From positions 62,001-126,000 of the forward strand of contig CAJTXL010000003.1 in assembly GCA_910583525.1 (NCBI GenBank): a stretch of DNA of 64,000 bases, in the 5' to 3' direction. This stretch comes from an uncultured Muribaculaceae bacterium (lineage in GTDB: Bacteria; Bacteroidota; Bacteroidia; Bacteroidales; Muribaculaceae). The translations under genes and the position numbers were made by a program. The notes beneath the pieces were generated by a model. The model searched no databases. It saw nothing but the letters and a program-made list of their open reading frames with translations, and was not told the DNA's origin. Position 1 is the first letter of the stretch. Each line of letters starts with the position of its first letter. This document shows, piece by piece, positions 25,448-33,965 of the stretch.

Positions 25448-26125
25448 TTATTCGCCGAGGAGGTCGGGACGCAGACGGCGCGTACGTTCGAGAGCCTGCT
25501 CGTGGCGCCAATCCTCTATGCGCGCCTGGTGGCCTGAGAGAAGTATTTCGGGCACACCCCAGCCTTTGTAGTTTGCCGGACGGGTATATATGGGCGGTTC
25601 GAGCAGATTGTCCTGAAACGAGTCAGAGAGTGCGCTCTGCTCATCGCCTATGGCTCCGGGCAGCAAACGGACGATGGCGTCGGTTATTATGGCCGCCGGA
25701 AGCTCGCCGCCGGTGAGGACATAGTCACCGATTGATATCTCGCGCGTGATAAGATGCTCGCGTATGCGGTAGTCGATGCCCTTGTAGTGCCCGCAGAGTA
25801 TTATGATGTTGTCGAGCATCGACAGCGAGTTTGCCATGCGCTGGTTGAACACCTCGCCGTCGGGCGCGGTGAAAATCACCTCGTCGTAGTGGCGCTGTTC
25901 TTTCAGGGCACTTATGCAGCGGTCGACCGGCTCGACCTGTATCACCATGCCGGCGTCGCCGCCGAAAGGATAGTCGTCTACCTTGCGGTAGCGGTTGGTG
26001 GTATAGTCGCGCAGATTGTGCACTTCTATGGTTGCGAGCCCCTTGTCGCAAGCCCGTTTTATAATCGAGCAGCTCAAAGGCGATTCAAGCATTTCGGGCA
26101 GTACGGTGATTATGTCGATGCGCAT
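25448..26125 (-). CDS. trmD: tRNA (guanine-N1)-methyltransferase
   Basis: The 225-residue protein starts M-R-I-D-I-I-T-V-L-P-E-M and has the SPOUT knot features: D-D-Y-P-F-G-G-D-A-G-M-V near 50-61, I-I-L-C-G-H-Y-K-G-I-D-Y-R near 107-119, and S-I-G-D-Y-V-L-T-G-G-E-L-P-A near 130-143. It methylates G37 of tRNAs reading CUN, CCN and CGG codons, preventing frameshifts. It lies downstream of the aromatic operon on the same strand with a 56-base gap and may be read through from it. Confidence 0.96.
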   Translation of the reverse strand: MRIDIITVLPEMLESPLSCSIIKRACDKGLATIEVHNLRDYTTNRYRKVDDYPFGGDAGMVIQVEPVDRCISALKEQRHYDEVIFTAPDGEVFNQRMANSLSMLDNIIILCGHYKGIDYRIREHLITREISIGDYVLTGGELPAAIITDAIVRLLPGAIGDEQSALSDSFQDNLLEPPIYTRPANYKGWGVPEILLSGHQARIEDWRHEQALERTRRLRPDLLGE

Positions 26126-26181
26126 TGTTTCCTAACTTTTTTTATTTCGTGCCGCAAAATTAGCGAAAATCCCCCAAAGGG

Positions 26182-26967
26182 TCACAATGCCGGGGCGGCT
26201 ATGTTGGCGCGGACTTTGTCGAGGAAGGCTTTCATGGCGTCGGAGTCGCGCCGCTCGATTATCGAGCGCAGCTCGGCCAAGGCGTCGGAAATGTTTTGGA
26301 GCTGTTCGGCGGTATTGGGATTGAAGAGTATTTCGCTGAGCAGATAATCGTCTTCGCCCATCAGTCCTTTGGCTATTGCCATATGCCGCTTGAAAGTTGT
26401 GCCCGGCGCAGGCTGGTGCTTCATTGCCGAGCCGAAGACGAGCGACGATGCAAAGGGTATCGACAGCGAGTAGGCTATCGTGCGGTCGTGCCCGGCAAAG
26501 GTGTAGTGCTCTATGTGCAGGCCGAGTCTGCCGTAGAGTTTGTCGAAAAAGTCGATGCCCTCGGGCGAGCCTTCGCTTATGACGATGGCGTTTTCATCGG
26601 CGAGGTTAGACAGCGACGCGAAGGTAGGACCGAACATAGGATGAGTCGATACGAACGGGTGTCCGGCCTCAGCATAGAACTCCGGCAGACCCGTCTTCAC
26701 CGATGCGATGTCGGAGAGCATGGCATCGGGGCGTATATAAGGCAGCACGAGCCTGAACGCGTCGAGGGTATATTTGACAGTGGCGGCGTTCAGCACCATG
26801 TCAGGGTCGAAATCGGCGGTTTCTTCGATGTCGCTGAAGCGGCGGCAGTTGTAGGTGAAGCGCAGGCGGCCGGGGTCCCTGTCGTAGATGGCCACATCGT
26901 GGTCGAAAGAGAGAAGGTCGCAGAAGAACGAGCCCATTTTGCCGGCTCCGAGTATAAGTATCTTCAT
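26182..26967 (-). CDS. tyrA: Prephenate dehydrogenase
   Basis: The start at 26967 (M-K-I-L-I-L-G-A-G-K-M-G) overlaps the stop of the preceding gene by four bases and places the NAD-binding G-A-G-K-M-G at the N-terminus; 261 residues result. T-H-P-M-F-G-P-T and the helical C-terminal half fit TyrA. The reaction is NAD(P)-dependent oxidative decarboxylation of prephenate to 4-hydroxyphenylpyruvate for tyrosine. Being last of four aromatic genes in one overlapping set supports the call. Arogenate as substrate cannot be excluded. Confidence 0.88.
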   Translation of the reverse strand: MKILILGAGKMGSFFCDLLSFDHDVAIYDRDPGRLRFTYNCRRFSDIEETADFDPDMVLNAATVKYTLDAFRLVLPYIRPDAMLSDIASVKTGLPEFYAEAGHPFVSTHPMFGPTFASLSNLADENAIVISEGSPEGIDFFDKLYGRLGLHIEHYTFAGHDRTIAYSLSIPFASSLVFGSAMKHQPAPGTTFKRHMAIAKGLMGEDDYLLSEILFNPNTAEQLQNISDALAELRSIIERRDSDAMKAFLDKVRANIAAPAL

Positions 26968-28058
26968 TTTTCGGGAGCGCATATTTCGAGTTGCTGCCGC
27001 ACCGATTCTTCGTGTATGGCGGCAAGTACATTACGGATGAAATCGGCCGACATGTCGAGCGACACGGCCGTGTCGACGCGCCGTTGCATCAGGTCGTTGT
27101 ATCGGCCCGGCTGCACTACGGGCATGTTATTCTCGCGTTTGTAGCGCCCGATGTCCCGAGCCACACGCATACGCTTTGCCAGAAGTTCGAGCAGCTCGTC
27201 GTCGAGGCGGTCGATTTGCTGGCGCAGAAGCCCGAGGCTCTCGGTGCTGCGTGTTTCGGTGTGCAGAGAGAGAGAGTTGACGATATACGACAGCGAGTCG
27301 GGCGTGACCTGCTGCGCGGCGTCGCTGAGTGCGGCGTCGGGCTTGCAGTGGCTTTCGATGATGAGGCCGTTGAAGTTCATGTCGAGAGCCTGCTGCGACA
27401 GCGGCGCAATCATTTCGCGTTTGCCGCCTATATGGCTCGGGTCGCAGATTATAGGCAGGTCGGGCAGCCTGCGGTGCAGCTCGATGGGAATGCGCCACTT
27501 GGGTGGATTGCGATATATGTGTTTGCCGTATGAACTGAAGCCACGATGGATGGCACCGAGGCGACGTACGCCTGCACCGTATATGCGTTCGAGCGCTCCG
27601 AGCCAAAGTTCGAGGTCGGGGTTTACGGGGTTCTTCACAAGCACGGCGAGGCTGTCGCGTCGTCCTTGGGGGAGTGCCGCCAAGGCGTCGGCAAGTTCCT
27701 GTACGGCGAAAGGGTTAGCCGAGGTGCGTGCTCCGAGCCATATGACGTCGATACCCGACTCTACGGCCTCGTTGAGATGCCGAGCCGTAGCCACTTCTGT
27801 TGCCGTGAGCATGCCGGTCTCCTCTTTGGCTTTTGCAAGCCATGCGAGTGCCGGCGAGCCTATGCCCTCAAAACCGCCCGGTTTTGTGCGCGGTTTCCAC
27901 ACCCCGGCGCGGAATATCTTGATGCCATGCGCGGCAAGCGCACGGGCCGTTTCAAGTACCTGTGTCTCGCTCTCGGCACTGCAAGGCCCGGCCATCACAA
28001 TAGGCGCCGAAGCCATTATTTCAGGGCTGAAGAGCGGTTTCAAATCTGTTATAGACAT
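26964..28058 (-). CDS. DAHP synthase-chorismate mutase fusion
   Basis: Residues ~1-265 are a type I DAHP synthase of the KDO8P-synthase-like (AroA-beta) kind: M-A-G-P-C-S-A-E-S, F-R-A-G-V-W-K-P-R-T, I-C-D-P-S-H-I-G-G and I-I-E-S-H. Residues ~272-358 are an AroQ chorismate mutase helix bundle (L-L-R-Q-Q-I-D-R-L-D-D-E-L-L, then R-M-R-V-A-R-D-I-G-R-Y-K). One polypeptide therefore performs the first step of the shikimate route and the branch-point step to prephenate; in such fusions prephenate or chorismate binding commonly feeds back on the synthase. It overlaps its neighbours at both ends. Confidence 0.94.
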   Translation of the reverse strand: MSITDLKPLFSPEIMASAPIVMAGPCSAESETQVLETARALAAHGIKIFRAGVWKPRTKPGGFEGIGSPALAWLAKAKEETGMLTATEVATARHLNEAVESGIDVIWLGARTSANPFAVQELADALAALPQGRRDSLAVLVKNPVNPDLELWLGALERIYGAGVRRLGAIHRGFSSYGKHIYRNPPKWRIPIELHRRLPDLPIICDPSHIGGKREMIAPLSQQALDMNFNGLIIESHCKPDAALSDAAQQVTPDSLSYIVNSLSLHTETRSTESLGLLRQQIDRLDDELLELLAKRMRVARDIGRYKRENNMPVVQPGRYNDLMQRRVDTAVSLDMSADFIRNVLAAIHEESVRQQLEICAPEK

Positions 28059-29224
28059 TGTTCTATGCGTTTTAATGCGTTAGTAAGAGTAGCTTTGGGT
28101 GCGCAGAGCGATATGCGGATATAGCGCTCGCCTGCCGTGCCGAAAATGAAGCCGGGCGTGACGAACACACGCGCCTTGTCGAGTATCTCGTCGGCATAAG
28201 CCTCGGCAGATACTGCGTTGTCGGGGATGCGTCCCCATAGGAACAAGCCCTGCTGCCCCGGCAGGCAGCGGCAATGCAGGGCGTCCATTATCTGCACGGC
28301 TACGGTCTTACGGTCGGCGTATACGGCATTCAGTTCTTCGTACCATCGGCGCGGCTGCGACATTGCCGCCACGGCGCCTTCCATCATGGCACGGGGCTGG
28401 CCGGAGTCGATGTTCGACTTCACTTTCAGTATCCACGACACGAATGTCGGATTCGACGCCAGCATGGCCACGCGCCAACCGGCCATGTTGAGGCATTTGC
28501 TCAGCGAGTTAAGTTCTATCGCGATGTCGGTTGCACCCGGCACCTGCAGTATGCTCAGCGGCTTGTCATTGAGGATGAAGCTGTAGGGGTTGTCGTTTAC
28601 GATGACTATTCCGTGGCGTCGGCCGAAATCGACGAGGCGCTCAAAAAGTTCGCGTGTCGCCGGTGTGCCAGTCGGCATATGCGGATAGTTTACCCACATA
28701 AGTTTTATGCGTTCGAGCGGCAGCGCTTCGAGGGCGTCGAAATCAGGAAGCCATCCGTTCTCTTCACACAGGTCGTAGGTGAAAATTTCGGCCTGCACAA
28801 GGCGCGAGGCCGAGCTGTATGTCGGATAGCCCGGATTGGGTATCAGCACGCCGTCGCCGGGGTTGAGGAATGCCATCGATATGTTCAGCACGCCTTCTTT
28901 CGAGCCGATGAGCGGCAATATCTGCGTGTCGGGGTCAAGGCCGTCGACATCATAGAATTTGGCGTACCATCCGGCAAAAGCCCTTCGCAGCTCTTTTGTG
29001 CCTACGGTCATCTGGTAGCCGTGGGTGTCGGGGCGGCGCAGACACTCTATGGCCGCATCGACGGCAGCGGCAGGCGGAGGCATGTCGGGACCGCCGATGC
29101 CGAGCGATATTATGTCGCGGCCTTGTGCGTTTAGCGCGGCTATCTGTTTTAGCTTGCGCGAAAAATAATATTCGCTTACCGATGCAAGACGGTCGGCTGG
29201 CATTATGGTTTTGGGAGTGTTCAT
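28049..29224 (-). CDS. PLP-dependent aminotransferase, probably aromatic/aspartate
   Basis: The 391-residue class I/II aminotransferase has the PLP Lys in S-L-S-K-C-L-N-M-A-G-W-R and the N-D-N-P-Y motif, with I-S-L-G-I-G-G-P-D near the start. Its place between pheA and the DAHP synthase-mutase gene, overlapping both (4 and 10 bases), points to transamination of phenylpyruvate and 4-hydroxyphenylpyruvate. The fold is close to LL-diaminopimelate aminotransferases, so that alternative remains open. Confidence 0.85.
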   Translation of the reverse strand: MNTPKTIMPADRLASVSEYYFSRKLKQIAALNAQGRDIISLGIGGPDMPPPAAAVDAAIECLRRPDTHGYQMTVGTKELRRAFAGWYAKFYDVDGLDPDTQILPLIGSKEGVLNISMAFLNPGDGVLIPNPGYPTYSSASRLVQAEIFTYDLCEENGWLPDFDALEALPLERIKLMWVNYPHMPTGTPATRELFERLVDFGRRHGIVIVNDNPYSFILNDKPLSILQVPGATDIAIELNSLSKCLNMAGWRVAMLASNPTFVSWILKVKSNIDSGQPRAMMEGAVAAMSQPRRWYEELNAVYADRKTVAVQIMDALHCRCLPGQQGLFLWGRIPDNAVSAEAYADEILDKARVFVTPGFIFGTAGERYIRISLCAPKATLTNALKRIEQCL

Positions 29225-30081
29225 TGCAGGGGATTTTCTACGGCCCGGTATTCGCCGAGGATTTTGAAATCGTTTATCAGAGGCCGCACGGCATCAATCG
29301 CCTGATGGTAGCGCAAGGCGTTGTCGAATGTCAGGTCGATGTAAAAACGGTATTCCCACTCGCGTCCTATTATGGGCGTCGACTGTATTTTAGAGAGATT
29401 GATGTCGTAGAACGAAAAGATTGTCAGCACTTTCGACAGCGCCCCTTGCCGGTGAGGCAGGGTGAACATGAGCGACGCTTTGTCGATGTCGAGCTGAGGG
29501 CCGGCAAGCGTGGCCGGGTCGGCAAGGATAAGGAAACGGGTAAAGTTGCGTTTGTTCGTCTCTATTCCCTCGGCAAGTATGTCAAGGCCGTAGAGGCGTG
29601 CGGCATATTCGCCGCATACGGCCGCGTGGCCTTTTATTTTGTTGAGCGCGATGTCGCGTGCGCTGCCTGCGGTGTCGAAATGCTCGACCATCTTCATTTT
29701 CGGGTGGCGACGCAGCCATTGCTCGCACTGCATAAGTGCCATAGGGTGCGAGTTGACCTCTTCAATATCATCGAGAGCCGTCCCGGGCAATGCGCACAAC
29801 ACATGAGATATGCGTTTTTTGTGTTCGCCTATTATGCGCAGGTTCGACGTCCTCAGCAGCTCGTGATTGCTGAGTATGCTTCCGGCAATGGTGTTTTCGA
29901 TGGCTACGATACCGAGCATCGAGGCATCGGCGTCGAGCGCGTCGAACAATTCGGGGAAGCTGTCGAAGCCTACGGTCTCGACGGTTCTGCCGTCGAAGAA
30001 CTCGCGTGCCGCCGCATCGTGGAAGCATCCGGCCACGCCTTGTATGCCTATGCGCAGGGGTGTATTGTCGTTTGTTGTCAT
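29221..30081 (-). CDS. pheA: Prephenate dehydratase
   Basis: The 286-residue protein has the dehydratase start (R-I-G-I-Q-G-V-A-G-C-F-H), the catalytic T-x-x-F type motif as N-F-T-R-F-L-I-L, and a C-terminal ACT domain (about 200-275) with H-R-Q-G-A-L-S-K-V-L and I-Q-S-T-P in place of the usual E-S-R-P. It converts prephenate to phenylpyruvate; the ACT domain normally binds phenylalanine for feedback control. No chorismate mutase domain is present because that is fused to DAHP synthase two genes downstream. It heads the aromatic set. Confidence 0.94.
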   Translation of the reverse strand: MTTNDNTPLRIGIQGVAGCFHDAAAREFFDGRTVETVGFDSFPELFDALDADASMLGIVAIENTIAGSILSNHELLRTSNLRIIGEHKKRISHVLCALPGTALDDIEEVNSHPMALMQCEQWLRRHPKMKMVEHFDTAGSARDIALNKIKGHAAVCGEYAARLYGLDILAEGIETNKRNFTRFLILADPATLAGPQLDIDKASLMFTLPHRQGALSKVLTIFSFYDINLSKIQSTPIIGREWEYRFYIDLTFDNALRYHQAIDAVRPLINDFKILGEYRAVENPLQ

Positions 30082-30087
30082 TAGTCT

Positions 30088-32502
30088 CTAGAATTCAACA
30101 GACAGCCGCACGTTGAACTGACGGCGTGTCAGGTAGTTCGGCACGGCATATTGGATGTCGTTCACGTCGGTCACCCAATAATAGCTGCTGACGTTGCTTA
30201 TGTCGAGGAGATTGAATATGTCGGCACCGAGCCATACGCTTTTGAAGTGCCTCCAGAAGCCCGTTCGCCGTTCGCCGTCTTTCAGGGGCGACAACAGGGC
30301 GTAGGCAAGGCCTATGTCAAGGCGTTTGTATGCCGGTGCACGGAAGTATCCTTTGTCGCGGCTGCCGCGCGGAGCCGTCATAGGCAGTCCGTCTGAGAAT
30401 ATGCCGCGAAGATTAAATTTCAGCTTGGGGAATTTCGGAAAATAATCGGTGAAGAACAGCGCGAAGCTGTAGCGCTGGTCGGTCGGACGCGGCACTTTTA
30501 CGCCGTTGAGCGTTTCCTGAGTCTTCATCAGCGAGAAGCTGAGCCACGAGTCGGTGCCGGGCACGAACTGTCCGAAGAGCTTCATGTCGATGCCGTAGGT
30601 GAAACCGTTCGAGAGGTTTTGACCCGAATACACTATTTTCAGATTGTCGATTTCGTAGGGGATGAGGTTGCCGAGATTTTTGTAGTATACCTCGCCGGAG
30701 AGCTTGAAGGGGCGTCCCATGGCTCTGAAAGTATAGTCGGCGCCGAGTATGAACTGCAGCGAGCGCTGGCTCTTGATTTTGTCATTCAGCAATATTGTCA
30801 TGTTGCCGTCGGCATCTGTCACGGGCATGCGGAACTCTTTGTAGAACGGCGACTGGTAGTACAGTCCCGTGGCTAATCGCAGCGAGAGCCTCGGGCATTT
30901 GGCAGGCACGAAGCCTACGCTTATGCGCGGACTGACAAGGAACTCTTTGTTATAGTCCCAATACGAAAAACGTATGCCGCCGTTGAAGTTGAAGTAACCG
31001 GCAGAAGCATCGAGGCGGTAGGTGTCCATGGCATAGAAAGCCAGCCGGTTCGACGACAGGTCGTGCTTCGACGACAGATTGTACACCACTTTAAGGGCAT
31101 CGGGGTCGAACGGCAGCGAGAAGCCTGCCGAGTCGCGCAATTCCCACTCGCGTGAGCGGTCGTAGACGCTTTCGTGCTTGTACGATATGCCGTAGTTTAT
31201 GTTGTGCTTGCGTATGCCCGTGGCGCCTTGCAGGTCGAGTGCGAAAACCGAGGCTTTGAAGCGGTTGCGCGCATGTTCGTGATAGCGCCCCACGCCGAGC
31301 TCGCCGCCGATAGCGTCGTCGCCGCCCCCGGCACCGGCCTGGTCGAGCCAATATTCGCCCGAAATGTCGTAGCCGACAAGCTCGTTGGTGAAATAGCCCG
31401 ATGCCATAAGCGAGAACTCGTTGGCCTTGTTGGGCTTGAAAGTGAGCGTACCGGCTCCGAAATAGGTCTCGAAGCGGTCTTTCTCCTGGCCGTCGAAGTA
31501 GACGGTGAACTCTTTGGCGTCGGTCGACGTACCGAACTTCGTCGTACGGTTGTGCGGAATGAACTTATAGTTGTTGACGGCGATATTGCCGAGCACCGAC
31601 ACCTTCCATTTGGGACTGAAAGTGTAGGTCATGCTCGTCTGATAGTCGAAAAAGCGAGGGTCGTATTCGCCTTTTTCTTCGAGTGAACCGAGGAGCGACG
31701 AGTTCTGCTTGTACCGTATTCCGTGAAGCTGTGTGAAGTGGCGGTTGTTCGACCCGATTGCCGCCGACGCGCCCATCAGCGATGCCGACACCGAGCCTTC
31801 GAAGGCTTCGGGTTCGCGGTAGGTGATGTCGAGCACACTGCTCATCTTGTCACCGTACTGTGCCGCGAAACCGCCCGTCGAGAAGCCGATGGCGCCCACG
31901 AGGTCGGGGTTCACTATGCTGAGACCTTCCTGCTGTCCCGACGAAATGAGTTGCGGACGGTACACTTCGATGCCGTTTATGTATACGCTGTTTTCATCGT
32001 ACGATCCGCCGCGCACGCTGTACTGGCTCGACATCTCGTTGTTGGAGTTTACCCCGGCCATTGTCGTGAGCATGGCTTCGACAGAACCGCCGGAGACATC
32101 GGGCGCGAGCTTGAAGTCGTTGCGGTCGAGTTTCTGCATTCCAGACGTCTGCTTCTGATAGTCGGTGACCTCGATGCCGCCGAGGGTGTATGTCGCCGGC
32201 GACATTTTCACATTTATTGTCACCTCACCCTGGGCGTCGACCAATCTGCGCTTAGACTCCTCAAAGCCTATACAGCTGAAAACTACGCGTATAGTATCGG
32301 CTTCGGGCGCCGTTATGGAGTAGCGCCCGTCAAGCCCCGTCGTAGTGCCCAAAGCCTTTCCGGCGATTTTGACGGTGACGAACTCCAGCGGCTCGTTGTC
32401 CTGGTCGGTGACAAGCCCCGAAATCTTCACCGGGCCTTTGGCAAAAACGGCCAAAGGCAGCGCCAATATTAAAAATACTATGAATAGAAACCGTTTATCC
32501 AT
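30088..32502 (-). CDS. TonB-dependent receptor with carboxypeptidase-like domain
   Basis: The 804-residue protein has a signal peptide (to V-F-A-K-G), a carboxypeptidase-D regulatory-like domain (V-T-D-Q-D-N-E-P-L-E-F-V-T-V), a plug (S-V-R-G-G-S-Y-D-E-N-S-V-Y-I-N-G) and a long barrel ending N-V-R-L-S-V-E-F. It is not a SusC: there is no SusD neighbour and the SusC motif is missing. The ligand is unknown. It ends seven bases before pheA on the same strand; they may be co-transcribed, although the functions seem unrelated. Confidence 0.9.
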   Translation of the reverse strand: MDKRFLFIVFLILALPLAVFAKGPVKISGLVTDQDNEPLEFVTVKIAGKALGTTTGLDGRYSITAPEADTIRVVFSCIGFEESKRRLVDAQGEVTINVKMSPATYTLGGIEVTDYQKQTSGMQKLDRNDFKLAPDVSGGSVEAMLTTMAGVNSNNEMSSQYSVRGGSYDENSVYINGIEVYRPQLISSGQQEGLSIVNPDLVGAIGFSTGGFAAQYGDKMSSVLDITYREPEAFEGSVSASLMGASAAIGSNNRHFTQLHGIRYKQNSSLLGSLEEKGEYDPRFFDYQTSMTYTFSPKWKVSVLGNIAVNNYKFIPHNRTTKFGTSTDAKEFTVYFDGQEKDRFETYFGAGTLTFKPNKANEFSLMASGYFTNELVGYDISGEYWLDQAGAGGGDDAIGGELGVGRYHEHARNRFKASVFALDLQGATGIRKHNINYGISYKHESVYDRSREWELRDSAGFSLPFDPDALKVVYNLSSKHDLSSNRLAFYAMDTYRLDASAGYFNFNGGIRFSYWDYNKEFLVSPRISVGFVPAKCPRLSLRLATGLYYQSPFYKEFRMPVTDADGNMTILLNDKIKSQRSLQFILGADYTFRAMGRPFKLSGEVYYKNLGNLIPYEIDNLKIVYSGQNLSNGFTYGIDMKLFGQFVPGTDSWLSFSLMKTQETLNGVKVPRPTDQRYSFALFFTDYFPKFPKLKFNLRGIFSDGLPMTAPRGSRDKGYFRAPAYKRLDIGLAYALLSPLKDGERRTGFWRHFKSVWLGADIFNLLDISNVSSYYWVTDVNDIQYAVPNYLTRRQFNVRLSVEF

Positions 32503-32610
32503 TATTCATTTATAACGGCGCCTGCGCAAAAAAATTGCATCAACGTTTATTCAATAGTCCTTATGTCGTAAAAAACCGTTAACTTTGTGCTTATTATTAA
32601 TTTATCAAAG

Positions 32611-33444
32611 ATGAAAGCAGAGGAAATCAAACAGCTCTTTGAAAGTTTCGAGGCAATCGCCATCGAATACGAAGGCGTGGAGTGCTGGAGCGCCCGCGAA
32701 CTTTATCCCGTATTGGGTTATGCGAAGTGGGAACGCTTCAAAGACGCCATAACTCGGGCAAAAGCATCTTGCACAAATGCCGGTGGAACTATCACCGACC
32801 ATTTTGCCGACGTCGGGAAAATGGTCACCCTCGGTTCAGGCGCTGAACGTCAGATAGATGACGTCATGCTGACGCGCTATGCCTGCTATCTTATCGCTCA
32901 AAACGGCGACCCTCGCAAACCGGAAATTGCCTTTGCCCAAAACTACTTTGCCGTGCAGACACGCCGAGCCGAGATGATTCAACAACGTATTCTCGACTAC
33001 GAACGCGTAAAAGCTCGCGCAAAACTTGCCGATACCGAGCATCACCTTTCAGGAGTGCTTTATGAACGAGGAGTCGATTCAAAAGGCTTCGCAATAATCC
33101 GAGCCAAAGGCGACCAAGCATTGTTTGGACTCAACACGACCATGATGAAACGTCGCGTAGGCGCTCCCGAAAAACGGCCTCTTGCCGATTTCCTCTCAAC
33201 CATCGCCATAAAAGCCAAAGACCTTGCCGCCGAAATGACTTCGGTAAATGTGCAACAGAAAAATATCCACGGCCAAATCGCCATCGAAGGGGAACACATT
33301 GACAACAACACCGCCGTGCGCGGCATGCTCCTTGACAGAGGCATACGTCCTGAAGCATTGCCCCCGGGCGAAGACGTCAAAAAAGTGGAGCGTCGCCTAA
33401 AAGCCGAAGAGAAAAACATTCTTCCAAAGTCCAAAAAGAAATAG
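32611..33444 (+). CDS. DinD-like protein with BRO-type N-terminal domain
   Basis: ATG 32611 is chosen over a GTG at 32587 because the latter lies inside the -7-like TAACTTTG (32580-32587). The 277-residue protein has the Bro-N/KilA-type N-terminal part (C-W-S-A-R-E-L-Y-P-V-L-G-Y-A-K-W-E-R-F) followed by D-D-V-M-L-T-R-Y-A-C-Y-L-I-A-Q-N-G-D-P-R-K and a basic C-terminus, as in DNA-damage-inducible protein D. E. coli DinD is LexA-controlled and affects RecA filaments; whether this homolog does so is unknown. It is a single gene without phage neighbours. Confidence 0.85.
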   Translation: MKAEEIKQLFESFEAIAIEYEGVECWSARELYPVLGYAKWERFKDAITRAKASCTNAGGTITDHFADVGKMVTLGSGAERQIDDVMLTRYACYLIAQNGDPRKPEIAFAQNYFAVQTRRAEMIQQRILDYERVKARAKLADTEHHLSGVLYERGVDSKGFAIIRAKGDQALFGLNTTMMKRRVGAPEKRPLADFLSTIAIKAKDLAAEMTSVNVQQKNIHGQIAIEGEHIDNNTAVRGMLLDRGIRPEALPPGEDVKKVERRLKAEEKNILPKSKKK

Positions 33445-33530
33445 CTGACATGCGACAACCATTTGCCCGGTAAAAAGCGTTATATTTGCAGACCCGAAAT
33501 TTCGGGACACAATACGTCAGGATATCATAT

Positions 33531-33956
33531 ATGAAACCGATACACACAATTGCTTTGGGCATGGCGCTTTTATGCGCCATCGCGACTTCATGCACACACC
33601 GTGCGCCCGAATACGACGGTTCTCTGTGCGAGGAACTTGCAGTGAAAATAGAGCGCCGCGACTCTTTGAGCCAGGACGATTACCGCGCCATGCTCGGGCA
33701 GAACGAAGCAATACTGCGTTATCTTATCGAACAGAGCAAAAGCATTGCCGAAGAGCCGCAGGCCGACCGCAACGGCTCGTGGCGACAGCTGCTCGCCGAC
33801 CCTGACTATATGGAGCGCTTCGGATATATGTTCACCATCGGGTCGGCTCTCTATCAGGCCGATGCCGAGGGGCGCCTTGACAAAGACAACAAAAAGCTCT
33901 ACGACGGCCTCGACCGATACAACCAGGAATTAGCCGAATACTCCGACCGCAACTGA
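33531..33956 (+). CDS. Small hypothetical lipoprotein
   Basis: Starting at ATG 33531 the product has 141 residues with a lipobox (A-T-S-C, Cys about residue 21). The rest is mostly charged helix (D-D-Y-R-A-M-L-G-Q-N-E-A-I-L-R-Y-L-I-E). I do not recognise a family. A TATATTTG at 33481-33488 may be its -7 box. It precedes the RecD-like helicase gene by nine bases, so the two probably share a transcript, but no functional link is visible. Confidence 0.75.
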   Translation: MKPIHTIALGMALLCAIATSCTHRAPEYDGSLCEELAVKIERRDSLSQDDYRAMLGQNEAILRYLIEQSKSIAEEPQADRNGSWRQLLADPDYMERFGYMFTIGSALYQADAEGRLDKDNKKLYDGLDRYNQELAEYSDRN

Positions 33957-33965
33957 CCCCCACGA

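Noticed and set aside
32611..33444. Prophage remnant around the DinD-like gene
   Set aside because: The Bro-type domain is common in phages, but no integrase, capsid or other phage gene flanks it.
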